This document shows positions 48,444-56,906 of a DNA stretch of 57,018 nucleotides, in pieces. Numbering within the stretch: the stretch's first letter is position 1; each line of letters begins with the position of its first letter. The stretch is from the NCBI GenBank assembly GCA_021815805.1, contig JAKAZQ010000017.1, positions 1 through 57,018 on the forward strand. The letters run 5' to 3'. The notes under the pieces are model-generated. The model did not search any database and had not been told where the DNA came from. It saw nothing but the letters and a program-made list of their open reading frames with translations. The position numbers were made by a program, and so were the translations under genes. Origin of the DNA: Pseudomonadota bacterium. GTDB lineage: Bacteria; Pseudomonadota; Gammaproteobacteria; Burkholderiales; Burkholderiaceae_C.

Positions 48444-48872
48444 TCAACGCGACGGCGGCTGGATGATGAAATTCACGCTCGTCAGCCCGGCCTTCTCGCA
48501 CAGGTAGACGATCTTTCCCACGTACTCGTAGCGCGCGCTCTGGTCGCCGCGGATCTGCACCTTCGGCTGCGGCTTCATGCCGGCCTTTGCCACCAGCATG
48601 TGCAGCAGCTGTGCACTGCTGTCGACCTTGCGCTCACCCCAGTAGATGTCGCCGTTGGCGGTCACGGAGATGGTCACGTTCTGCGGCTTGGTCACGAGCG
48701 GCTTGTCCACCGTGCGAGGCAGCTTCACGGGTACGGTGTGCGTGACGACCGGAATGGTGATCAGGAAAATGATCAACAGCACCAGCATGACGTCGACCAG
48801 CGGCGTCGTGTTGATCGTCGCGTTGAGCTCGTCGTCGTCGTCGCTGCCGGACGTGTTCAGCTGCATGGCCAT
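48444..48872 (-). CDS. exbD: ExbD/TolR-type proton-channel protein, first copy
   Basis: 142 residues. ELNATINTTPLVDVMLVLLIIFLITIP holds the essential Asp in PLVDVMLVLLI, then a periplasmic domain (VQIRGDQSARYEYVGKIVYLCEKAGLTSVNFI). It is distinct from the second copy (shared mostly in the helix and in the periplasmic RGD/RPN-xx-Y pattern), so the pair is not a recent duplication. GAGGAG lies ahead of the ATG at 48872. exbB ends ten bases upstream. Confidence 0.94.
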   Translation of the reverse strand: MAMQLNTSGSDDDDELNATINTTPLVDVMLVLLIIFLITIPVVTHTVPVKLPRTVDKPLVTKPQNVTISVTANGDIYWGERKVDSSAQLLHMLVAKAGMKPQPKVQIRGDQSARYEYVGKIVYLCEKAGLTSVNFIIQPPSR

Positions 48873-48882
48873 CGCCAGCTCC

Positions 48883-49752
48883 TCAGGCCTTGGTGCTTTG
48901 CGCACCCATGAGAACCGAGTGCAGGTCGGAGGAGAAGGCCCGCACGTACTCCATGGCCTTCTTGTTGCGACGCACCAGCAGGTTGTACCCGAGCACCGCG
49001 GGCACGGCGGTGGCCAGGCCGATGGCGGTCATGATCAGCGCCTCGCCGACGGGCCCGGCGACCTTGCCGATCGAGGCCTGCCCGGCGATGCCGATGGCCG
49101 TCAGCGCATGGTAGATGCCCCACACCGTGCCGAACAGGCCGACGAAGGGCGCCGTCGAGCCGACGGTGGCCAGGAACGCCAGACCGTCCTGCAGACGGTT
49201 CTGGATGCCCTCCTGCGCGCGCTGGATGGACATCGACAGCCAGGTGTGGAAATCGACGTTCTTCAGCAGGCCGTCATGCTTTTGCAGCGCCTCCAGCCCG
49301 CTGCCGGCCAGGAAGCGGAACGGACTGTTCTCGGACAGACCCTGGGCGCCCTGCTCGACGCTGCCGGCGGACCAGAAGGTCTTGTTGGCCTGGTTGGCCT
49401 GGCGATACATCTTCGCCTGCTCGAAGAACTTGACGATCATGATGAACCAGCTCCCCATCGACATGATCACCAGGATGATCAGCGTGGCGCGGGCCACGAT
49501 ATCGCCGTGATGCCACAGGGCGCCGAGCCCGTACGGGTTTCCAGCCGGCTCGGCTGCCGCCGCGGGCGCCGCGGCGGCCAGCGGCAGCGAGTCCGGCGCC
49601 GCGGCGGACGCCGGCATCGATGCCGGGGCCGTACTGGCCGCGGCGGCCGGCGCGCTGGCCGGAGCTGCCACGGCCACGGCCGGGGCGAGAGAGAGCGCGC
49701 TCATCAGCGCGGCCGCGACGGCGGCTTGGCGGGCACGTGAAACACAAAGCAT
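48883..49752 (-). CDS. exbB: ExbB/TolQ-type proton-channel protein
   Basis: 289 residues. Signal peptide-like start, then an Ala/Pro-rich periplasmic stretch (residues about 30-75), three membrane helices (ATLIILVIMSMGSWFIMIVKF; GSTAPFVGLFGTVWGIYHAL; VGEALIMTAIGLATAVPAVLGYNLLV). FVGLFGTVWGI and EALIMTAIGLATAVPAV are ExbB hallmarks, with the Thr of the proton path. Ribosome-binding site AGGAGACC stands ahead of the ATG at 49752. It forms the stator with ExbD and powers TonB. 29 bp after tonB. Confidence 0.95.
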   Translation of the reverse strand: MLCVSRARQAAVAAALMSALSLAPAVAVAAPASAPAAAASTAPASMPASAAAPDSLPLAAAAPAAAAEPAGNPYGLGALWHHGDIVARATLIILVIMSMGSWFIMIVKFFEQAKMYRQANQANKTFWSAGSVEQGAQGLSENSPFRFLAGSGLEALQKHDGLLKNVDFHTWLSMSIQRAQEGIQNRLQDGLAFLATVGSTAPFVGLFGTVWGIYHALTAIGIAGQASIGKVAGPVGEALIMTAIGLATAVPAVLGYNLLVRRNKKAMEYVRAFSSDLHSVLMGAQSTKA

Positions 49753-49781
49753 GGTGGTCTCCTGGATGCAGACTTGTCGGT

Positions 49782-50441
49782 TCAACTATTGGCTTGGAAG
49801 CCGATGGGCAACAGCACGCGGACATCCACTCCCTGGCCCACGCACTGGAGTTGCCGCGCTACGTTGATGGCAGCTTGATTGAATACATGGTTGCTCGAGC
49901 TGCGGATCGTGAAATCCTTCGGGTGCCCGGATGGATCGATGGTGAATTCGACCACCACGCGGCCTGAATAGATGCCGTGCCGCATGGCCAGCGACGGATA
50001 CACGATCTGCCGGGCCAGAGTCATCAGGTTCGAGCACACGGCCGCCACGTTGTGGTTGACCGGCACGGGCTTCGGCGCGGGCTTCGGCGGCGCCACCACC
50101 GGTGCCGCGTGCACGGGCGCCGAACGCACCGGCTTGGCGCTCTGCACCGCGGTGATCGTCGGCGCTGCGGTGGGCGGCGGCGCCACCACCGGGATGGGGA
50201 CGAACGGCGGCGGCGGCACCGCCACGCGCGGCGGCGGCGGTGGCGGCAGCTTGGGTGGCGGCGGCGGCGGCGGCGCGACCTCATGCACGATCTGCGTCTG
50301 CATGGGCCGGGCCACCAGCTTGACCACCTTGGTCGCCAGACCGTTGATCAATGCGTAGATCAGGGCGATGTGCAATGCGATGACCAGGCCCATGCCCCCG
50401 AAATAGCGCAGGGGATCCCGCTTCTTCTGTCCGTAGATCAT
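49782..50441 (-). CDS. tonB: TonB energy-transducing protein
   Basis: 219 residues. An N-terminal membrane helix (FGGMGLVIALHIALIYALING) carrying the His that couples to ExbB (ALHIAL), a Pro-rich spacer to about residue 150 with runs of up to seven prolines, and a TonB C-terminal domain (YPSLAMRHGIYSGRVVVEFTIDPSGHPKDFTIRSSS; AAINVARQLQC). I chose the ATG at 50441, which overlaps the stop of the amylosucrase gene as ATGA, so the two are translationally coupled. It should contact the receptor of the same operon. Confidence 0.95.
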   Translation of the reverse strand: MIYGQKKRDPLRYFGGMGLVIALHIALIYALINGLATKVVKLVARPMQTQIVHEVAPPPPPPPKLPPPPPPRVAVPPPPFVPIPVVAPPPTAAPTITAVQSAKPVRSAPVHAAPVVAPPKPAPKPVPVNHNVAAVCSNLMTLARQIVYPSLAMRHGIYSGRVVVEFTIDPSGHPKDFTIRSSSNHVFNQAAINVARQLQCVGQGVDVRVLLPIGFQANS

Positions 50442-52339
50442 TTCGACTCCATGCTTGACCGGGCACGCGCGACGCGGGCTTCGGCATCGGGCCACAGCCA
50501 GGCCTGACCGTACCCGGGCAGCTGCAGCGCGTCGCGGACGATCCGCGGCGCGTCCTGCCACGGCGCGTACGCACGCCAGTCGCCGTCAGCCAGTGCGACC
50601 CGCTGCGGCGTCCCGGAAAAATTGAGCAGCACCCGGCACATCCCCCGGCGCAGGCCGAGCACGCCCTGCGGCAGCCCGGCGAGAAACTCCACTGCCTGGC
50701 CCGACGCCCGGTCGAGCAGCTGCCGGCGCATCTGCTGGAACCACTGCATCAGCGAAAACGCCCGCTGCGCCGTGGTTCCGGGCACATGCCGCTGCGCCAG
50801 CGCGGCCTCGTCCAGCGCCGGTCGATGCAGCCAGCGCGTGTCGTCGGCGGCCTGGCGCTGCGGCAGCGCCGCATTGCCCTGTCCGAGTTCGTCTCCCATG
50901 TAGACCAGGGGAATGCCCGGCATGGCGAACGCCACGGCGTAGACCAGCGCGTAGCGGCGCCAGGAGTCCTCGTCACCGTCGCGCAGTCCGACCAGATCCG
51001 AGGTCATGCCGCTGGTGCCGTGCAGCGGATCGTGGCTTTGGCTCGGCACTCCCCTCGAATAGCTTGCGGCGTCCTGGCCGTGCAGCGAACGCGCGACGCC
51101 GCCGAGAATGGCGGCGTAGTCGTCGCCGCGCGCCTCGATGTCGCGCCGCAGCACGCTCCAGATGATGTCGTCGTGACAGCGCGCGTAGTTTACCCAGACG
51201 CAGGCGGCAGGCAGCTGCGGCGTGGCGGCGGCCGTGTCCCGCACCATCGCGGCACTGCCGGCGATCAGGGAGACCCAGGTCGCGGCCATCAGCGCGGCGT
51301 TGTAGGCCAGGCTGCACTCGCGCCGGCCCTCGCCGAAATAGCGCAGGATCTCCTCGCGCTCGACGATGGCCTCGGCGTTCATCAGCGTGGCCGGCGCGAC
51401 GATGTCGAGCACCACGCGCAGCGCCCTGAGGATGACGTGCACCTCGGGCTGGTTGCGGCAGTCGGTGCCGATGCGCTTCCAGATGTAGGGCGCGGAGTCG
51501 ACGCGGAACACCTCGACCCCGAGGTTGGCCAGATGCACCATGGCGAGCGCCATTTCGGCGAAGACCTCGGGGTTCTGATAGTTCAGGTCCCACTGGTAGT
51601 CGAAAAAGGTCGTCCATACCCAGCGCGCCAGCGCCGGATTCCAGGTGAAGTTGCCGGGCGCCTGGTCCGGGAAGACCTGATCGAGATGCGCTTCGATGGC
51701 GTCGACCTCGTCCCTGCGCTCCACGGTGAGGAAATACTGCTGGCGCGCCGCGTCGCCACGCATCGCGGCGCGCGCCCAGGGGTGGTCGTCGGCGACATGG
51801 TTGAGCACGATGTCGGCCATCAGGCTGATGCCGTTGCCGCGCAGCGCAGCGCCGAGTTCCCGGAGATCGTCCAGCGAGCCCAGGCCGTCCTGGATGCTGG
51901 CGAAGTCGCTGACGGCGAAGCCACCGTCGTTGGCGCCTTGGCGCATCTTCAGGAACGGCAGCAGGTGCAGCACGCGCACCCCGAACTCGCGCAGGTGCGG
52001 GATGCGCTCGCGCACCCCCGCGAGGTTGCCGGCGAAACGATCGACATAGCAGGAATAGGCCACGCCGGGCGAGCGCGCCAGCCAGTCGGGATCCTGCAGG
52101 CGGCGCTGGTCGAGTTCACGCAGATCCTCGCCGCGCGCCTGCTCGAGACTGGCGAGCCGGTCCAGGAAGCGCGCGAGCCATTGCTGGAAGTCCTCGCGCT
52201 CGCCGTAGAGGCTGGACAGCAGCTGCGTCAGGCTGTCGGCATGGCGCGCGTAGCGCGATCGCGCCTGCGCGCTGAAGGCCGGCTGTGTCGCCGCCGGCAC
52301 GCTTCGTACGGGCGCAGGTAGCCCTTGAGCGGTGCTCAT
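50438..52339 (-). CDS. Amylosucrase / sucrose hydrolase (GH13 subfamily 4)
   Basis: 633 residues, close to the 636 of Neisseria amylosucrase; no signal peptide, so cytoplasmic. It splits sucrose, releasing fructose and either making alpha-1,4-glucan or freeing glucose. Active-site residues line up with the Neisseria enzyme: D281 nucleophile (FRVDSAPYIWK; D286 there), E323 acid/base (MNAEAIVERE; E328) and H389-D390 (RCHDDIIWS; H392-D393). The N-terminal helical domain, typical of this subfamily, is present. Whether it makes glucan or just hydrolyses cannot be told from sequence. It follows the receptor gene by 52 bp and is coupled to tonB. Confidence 0.93.
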   Translation of the reverse strand: MSTAQGLPAPVRSVPAATQPAFSAQARSRYARHADSLTQLLSSLYGEREDFQQWLARFLDRLASLEQARGEDLRELDQRRLQDPDWLARSPGVAYSCYVDRFAGNLAGVRERIPHLREFGVRVLHLLPFLKMRQGANDGGFAVSDFASIQDGLGSLDDLRELGAALRGNGISLMADIVLNHVADDHPWARAAMRGDAARQQYFLTVERRDEVDAIEAHLDQVFPDQAPGNFTWNPALARWVWTTFFDYQWDLNYQNPEVFAEMALAMVHLANLGVEVFRVDSAPYIWKRIGTDCRNQPEVHVILRALRVVLDIVAPATLMNAEAIVEREEILRYFGEGRRECSLAYNAALMAATWVSLIAGSAAMVRDTAAATPQLPAACVWVNYARCHDDIIWSVLRRDIEARGDDYAAILGGVARSLHGQDAASYSRGVPSQSHDPLHGTSGMTSDLVGLRDGDEDSWRRYALVYAVAFAMPGIPLVYMGDELGQGNAALPQRQAADDTRWLHRPALDEAALAQRHVPGTTAQRAFSLMQWFQQMRRQLLDRASGQAVEFLAGLPQGVLGLRRGMCRVLLNFSGTPQRVALADGDWRAYAPWQDAPRIVRDALQLPGYGQAWLWPDAEARVARARSSMESK

Positions 52340-52391
52340 GACTCGAATCGTGTGGGAAAGGGGGGCGCCCCGGGCGGGGCGCCGGCGCCAC

Positions 52392-54707
52392 TCAGAACGA
52401 GTAGCGGATGGAGGCCGTCACGGTGCGGCCCATGATCGCCCGCGCCACGGACAGGCCGTTGCTCGGAACGTTCGCCTCGGTGTAGGCAAGCTTGTTGAAC
52501 AGATTGTTCGCCGCCAGCGAGATCGTCGTGTTGTCGGACACGTTGTAGTTCAGGAACGCATTCACGTAGGTGTACGCCGGCATCGACAGCGTGTTCCCGT
52601 TATCGGCATACGACGAGGTCTGGCCGATGATGCTGGCGCCGAGCAGGTAGTTGCCGTAGCTGTAGGTCGGCGTGATCTGATACATCAGGTTCGGCAGACG
52701 CTGCGGGATCTTGTTCAGCCAGCTCGAATTCCCGGGCGCGGCGACGATGCGCGAGTGCGTGTACGTCAGTCCGGCATGCAGGCCGAAGGCATTGTGCAGA
52801 TAGCCTGCCTCGAGCTCCATACCGTAGGCGTGGTACGTGTTGTCGCTGAATTGGTTCTGCGTGAGGTCGAAATTGCTCTCCTGCGTCTGCGCGGCGAACA
52901 GCGTGCCGAACATGCTGAAGCCCCCGCGCTTCCACTTGACCCCGGCTTCCTGCTGCTTGACCTCGTTGATCGGGATCGGCGTGCTGCCGTTCAACGGGTT
53001 GCCGTACAGGATGCGATCGCCGTTCATCGACACGCCGTCGCTGTAGCGCGCGAAATAGGCCAGATCCGGCGTGACCAGGTAGTTGGCACCGATCGAGTAC
53101 GAGTTGTGGGCGACGCTGTAGTTGACCGCCGACAGGTTCGTGCCGGCGACGGTGTAGGGCACGTACTGCGCCGGGTTGGAGCTCGGCACCCCCTGGTTCT
53201 GCCAGCCGTTGGCGTGCAGCGAGTCGTGGCGCACGCTGGCGTCGACCGTGAGCCTGCCTTCGGTCACCGCGACATCGGCGAAAGGCGAGTTCTCCGTGTA
53301 CTGCACGTTGAAGTCACGCACGCAGATGGCGCCGCAGCCGAAACCGATGCCCGGCGTGGTGCCGCTGCCCAGCAGCGTGGCGCCGCCGGTGACCAGGTTC
53401 ATGGAGTAGACGTTCCAGTTCCAGGTTTCCGCCACGTTCTGGATCGCGGTGAACAGGCCGCCTGCGACGTGGACCTTGGCACCGGCGGCGTGGAAGTCCT
53501 TGGAGAACTGCAGGTTGTTGAAGGTGTTGTTCAGGTTGTTCAGGCCGACATCGAACATCTCGCCTTCGTAGGTCGTGGCCGTCTGGCCGCCCTGCGAAGC
53601 GTCGAGACCCAGGAAGTTGCCCGAGTTGTGCGCGGTGCTGAACTTGTCGTCAAAGCTCCACCCCTGCGCCAGCGACAGCGCGACATGCGCGCCGATGGCA
53701 TCCGACTTCACGGACAGCCCGTTGTTCGTGCTGTTGGTGATGATGCCGCCGCCGGGGCCGACGTAGCTGTCGCTCACGATGTTCGTGCCGTTCAGCGGGT
53801 AGTAGGTGCGCGGATCGACGCCGGGCAGCGGCGTGATCTGGCCGTTGACCACGCGCACCGGGACGTCCAGGTAGGTCGGGGTCTTGTCGTCCAGATGCTT
53901 GAAGTACAGGGTCAGCGAACCGTTGTTGAGTTCCTTGGTCAGGTTGAACTTGAACTGGCCGCCGTTTTCCGACGTGAAGTTGGTGCCCTTGGAGCTGTTG
54001 CCCTCGCGGAAAAAGCCGCCGAAGTGGTAGCGCATGTCGCTGCCGGCATGCCCGCCGTAGTCGAAGTCGAGGCGGTTCAGGCGATAGTTCAGGCCCTCGG
54101 TGAAGCCGATGTCGCCGCCGCTCTGGCGCCCGGTGTTGTCGATGAAGTTGACGATGCCCCCTGGCGCATTGCTGGCGAGGGTCGACGCCGCACCGCCGCG
54201 CACCACCTGCAGCTGCGAGGTGTTGAAGTCCGAGCGTATGAATTCATCCGGCGTCGCGAAATCGAGATCGCCGAACAGCAACACGGGCAGGCCGTTCTCC
54301 TGGTATTGCACATAGCGGCTGCCGCCGGCCGAGATCGGCAGGCCACGCACCGTCAGGTTGGCATTGCCCTCGCCGCCCGAGGATTCGGCGTGCACCCCGG
54401 GCACCGAACCGAGGATGGCGGCGGTGTTGGTGGCACCGGTTTGCTGGATCTGCGTCGAATTCAGCGTGGTCACGGAGAGGCTTTGCTGCATCACCGTCTT
54501 CTTCTGCGTCGTGCCGGTGACCAGGATCGCGTTCAGGTTCACCAGCGGCTGCTGCGCGTTGGCGTCCTGCGCGCCGGCAGACGCCTTGCCGGACGTCTTG
54601 GCCGCCATGGAGTTGCTGGTCGATGTGGTCTGTGCGCTGGCCGTGGCCAGGCCGCCGCCACCCGCGAGAAGCGTGAGAACGGCAATGGCGATTGTTGTCT
54701 TGTTCAT
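52392..54707 (-). CDS. TonB-dependent outer-membrane receptor for the sugar
   Basis: 771 residues. Signal peptide MNKTTIAIAVLTLLAGGGGLATASA; a TonB-box-like VNLNAILVTGTTQKK after residue 55; plug domain with VPGVHAESSGGEGNANLTVRGLP and VRGGAASTLASNAPGGIVNFI; then a 22-strand-type barrel ending in TASIRYSF, with a C-terminal Phe as needed for BAM insertion. I chose the ATG at 54707, giving a clean signal peptide. It is the first gene of the block. Base use is visibly less GC-extreme than in the flanking genes. Sucrose or a related glucosyl-fructose is the likely ligand, from the enzyme next door. Confidence 0.92.
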   Translation of the reverse strand: MNKTTIAIAVLTLLAGGGGLATASAQTTSTSNSMAAKTSGKASAGAQDANAQQPLVNLNAILVTGTTQKKTVMQQSLSVTTLNSTQIQQTGATNTAAILGSVPGVHAESSGGEGNANLTVRGLPISAGGSRYVQYQENGLPVLLFGDLDFATPDEFIRSDFNTSQLQVVRGGAASTLASNAPGGIVNFIDNTGRQSGGDIGFTEGLNYRLNRLDFDYGGHAGSDMRYHFGGFFREGNSSKGTNFTSENGGQFKFNLTKELNNGSLTLYFKHLDDKTPTYLDVPVRVVNGQITPLPGVDPRTYYPLNGTNIVSDSYVGPGGGIITNSTNNGLSVKSDAIGAHVALSLAQGWSFDDKFSTAHNSGNFLGLDASQGGQTATTYEGEMFDVGLNNLNNTFNNLQFSKDFHAAGAKVHVAGGLFTAIQNVAETWNWNVYSMNLVTGGATLLGSGTTPGIGFGCGAICVRDFNVQYTENSPFADVAVTEGRLTVDASVRHDSLHANGWQNQGVPSSNPAQYVPYTVAGTNLSAVNYSVAHNSYSIGANYLVTPDLAYFARYSDGVSMNGDRILYGNPLNGSTPIPINEVKQQEAGVKWKRGGFSMFGTLFAAQTQESNFDLTQNQFSDNTYHAYGMELEAGYLHNAFGLHAGLTYTHSRIVAAPGNSSWLNKIPQRLPNLMYQITPTYSYGNYLLGASIIGQTSSYADNGNTLSMPAYTYVNAFLNYNVSDNTTISLAANNLFNKLAYTEANVPSNGLSVARAIMGRTVTASIRYSF

Positions 54708-54829
54708 ACTGTCCCCAGGAATCGATGTCGTCTGCAACACGAAACACGACGCTTGAGCAAGCGCAGTGCCTTGAACGCCCGTCTGCGCACGGCTCGCAGG
54801 CTGTCCTGGGGGGCGAGTAGACGCGGCCG

Positions 54830-54878
54830 TGCAATCGATTGCAATCGATTAAATCTATGGCGCTCCGCAATCGATTGC
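54830..54878 (-). promoter_or_regulatory. Cluster of LacI-type operators with possible promoter upstream of the receptor gene
   Basis: Three palindromes with core AATCGATT: TGCAATCGATTGCA (54830-54843), a second overlapping copy GCAATCGATTAA (54841-54852), and GCAATCGATTGC (54867-54878). Centres are 10 and 26 bp apart. On the minus strand TTGCAA (54839-54844), a 17-bp spacer and TCTACT (54816-54821) could be a promoter, so the first operators overlap the -35. A LacI regulator is encoded at the far end of the same operon. Confidence 0.8.
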
Positions 54879-55163
54879 ATCCGACCTGAAATCTCAGGGT
54901 TTGGCCTTAGAGTTTGGGCTGCTCGGCGCGGTTCACGACATACCCTGTCGCAGACATTACATTTTGTCTTTGCTTGCCGGCCGGCGCGGACGACGTCGAC
55001 GCAGCGCGCCGGGCAGCGCCGGCGGGGCACGCGCGCCGGTCGCGCGCATGCCCCGCCGATGGATCCATCCGCGCCCACGCACAGTCGCCCGGCCGGATGC
55101 CCGGGCAAGCGCCAGCGTGGATGCAGGGCTCGACGCTGCCGGCCAGGGCCCGCAGCGGGACCT
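54879..55163 (+). other. Intergenic region upstream of the sugar-locus operators
   Basis: Between the operators and the 3' end of a convergent-side gene. No gene, repeat or clear terminator recognised. It is part of the 456-bp gene-free stretch 54708-55163. Confidence 0.4.
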
Positions 55164-56906
55164 TCACTGCGCAGGCACGAGGCGATGGGCGGCGGCAACC
55201 GGCTGCGATGACACCGGCTTCGCCTGCGCACTTCCCGAAGCAGCCCGGCGACGCACGCAGTACAGGCGCCGGGCCGCCGGGTCGTAGTCCACGGCGCTGC
55301 CCTCGTCGCATTCCTTCCGGTAGTCCAGCGTGGCAATGTCGCGGCGCTTGTCCGTGCCAGTCTGCGACGACACCGTGAGCACGCCGCGCCACGGGTCGTA
55401 ACGGTACGTCTCGCCGCGGCCATCCGCGGTCGCGAAATGAAAGTACCCGCGGTAATTGCCCGGTGGCGCAGTCTCCTCGCAACGCAGCTGACCGTTCCGG
55501 TTCATCACGTCCGCCAGCGGCACGCATTCGTTGATGTTCAGGGAACTCAGCCGGTACTCGCCCTTCTCGTCCACGCAATACCCGCGCAACATGGGCTGGC
55601 CGTGCCTGGTGCTCATGCTCAGCTCGCTGCAACTGGTGCTGGCCGAGGGCAGCGGCAGCACATACAGCGCGACCTCGCCGGCCGCTCCCGGCTCCTTGTC
55701 CGCGCCGCCGGCGCGGGGCTTGGCGGCGCTGTAGTACTCCAGGTAGCGGGACTTGCCCGTCATCAGCGCCAGCAGGTAGTTGCGATCCGTGCCGCCCACC
55801 ACCCGCGTCTCCGCCATCGCGGTGCGCGTCTGTGCAAACCCTCCCGATGCCCGACGCACACCCGTCATGGCCAGGCGCACGTTCACGGTCTGGTTGCTAT
55901 GCGCCGGAACCGGCCGCGCCGTGGGCTCCATGGCCTCGCGGATCACCCCGCCGAGTTCGAGAATGCCGTAGACCAGGGCGGTCACGGCCACCCCCGCGCC
56001 GGCACCGCCGACGAAGGACCTGAAACGTCCGCGCGAGACCTGGCTGCGGAACTCGTGCTGGTGCCCCAGCAGTTCCTTCACGCTGACCGAGCCCGATCTG
56101 AACGGCACAGACTCTTCCTCGAGTGACACGATCTTCTTCGCGACGACCCGTTCGTATTGTGCCTGCTCGAATTGAAGAAGATCCTTGCGCGCCTGCAAAA
56201 TCGACGTCCGATCGGAATCCGCGCCCGACAGCATGTTCCGCACCCATTGGGCCTTCGCGTCGCCTGCCCGTTGCATGGCCTGCGGATCCGCTTTCAATCG
56301 CGCGAGTTCAGCGGGCCATGCCTCTTCTCTTGCGGCTCTGTCCTGCCCATTTTTCAAAGACATCGCCGGAACGATAAATGTATCCTTCCTGACTGCCCAG
56401 TAGACGTTGTTGAGGTACGCATCGCCGAGTCTTTCGAGCTCCGCCTGATATGCGGGCGAGGCCCTGATCGCATCCATCAGCGCGGGCTTGCGGGCGCCGG
56501 CCTTCAACTGCGCCACCTTTTGTTCCACGGTCGCCTGGTTCGCCTCGGCTGCCAACCTTGTTCGGGCCGTCGCGGCATTCAACTGCGCCTGTGCATTCTT
56601 GAGCGACCTGGAGGACATGGCGACGAATGCCAACCCCCCGGCGACGATTCCGGCGGACGCCGCTGCGATATATTTCACGAAGCCATCGTCGAAATATTTC
56701 TGCGGTTCTGCGACGATCGAGAACGGAATCTTCTTGCCGTCCGGTTCGATCATCTGCAGGCGCATCGATATGCCCGAACCGGGAACAATCTCGTGGCCGC
56801 CCGTGTGCGGATCCGTCGAATCGACCAAACTGACCTTGCCCCTGAAAACCGGATCCCTTGCTGAGTGGTTGAATACAGGCAAGGAGAACGAAAGTGATGA
56901 AGGCAA
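55164..56906 (-). CDS. Membrane protein with cyanovirin-N-like domain, 5' end apparently cut by an IS
   Basis: Up to 580 residues. Two membrane helices (about 78-95, YIAAASAGIVAGGLAFVAM; about 298-320, GGAGAGVAVTALVYGILELGG) enclose a long helical region with coiled-coil-like sequence. Beyond the second helix, residues about 421-475 resemble a cyanovirin-N homology domain (CSELSMSTRHGQPMLRGYC, then SSLNINECV and NRNGQL). The only full-length start is TTG at 56906, inside the neighbouring transposase gene and without a ribosome-binding site; the first internal ATG is at 56765. The protein-like frame seems to begin near 56860, so the original N-terminus has probably been lost to the insertion. 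Function unknown. Confidence 0.6.
   Translation of the reverse strand: MPSSLSFSLPVFNHSARDPVFRGKVSLVDSTDPHTGGHEIVPGSGISMRLQMIEPDGKKIPFSIVAEPQKYFDDGFVKYIAAASAGIVAGGLAFVAMSSRSLKNAQAQLNAATARTRLAAEANQATVEQKVAQLKAGARKPALMDAIRASPAYQAELERLGDAYLNNVYWAVRKDTFIVPAMSLKNGQDRAAREEAWPAELARLKADPQAMQRAGDAKAQWVRNMLSGADSDRTSILQARKDLLQFEQAQYERVVAKKIVSLEEESVPFRSGSVSVKELLGHQHEFRSQVSRGRFRSFVGGAGAGVAVTALVYGILELGGVIREAMEPTARPVPAHSNQTVNVRLAMTGVRRASGGFAQTRTAMAETRVVGGTDRNYLLALMTGKSRYLEYYSAAKPRAGGADKEPGAAGEVALYVLPLPSASTSCSELSMSTRHGQPMLRGYCVDEKGEYRLSSLNINECVPLADVMNRNGQLRCEETAPPGNYRGYFHFATADGRGETYRYDPWRGVLTVSSQTGTDKRRDIATLDYRKECDEGSAVDYDPAARRLYCVRRRAASGSAQAKPVSSQPVAAAHRLVPAQ

Noticed and set aside
52332..55211. 959-codon open frame antisense to the TonB-dependent receptor gene
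   Set aside because: Spans the end of one gene, a whole receptor gene and the operator region; composition is shadow-like.
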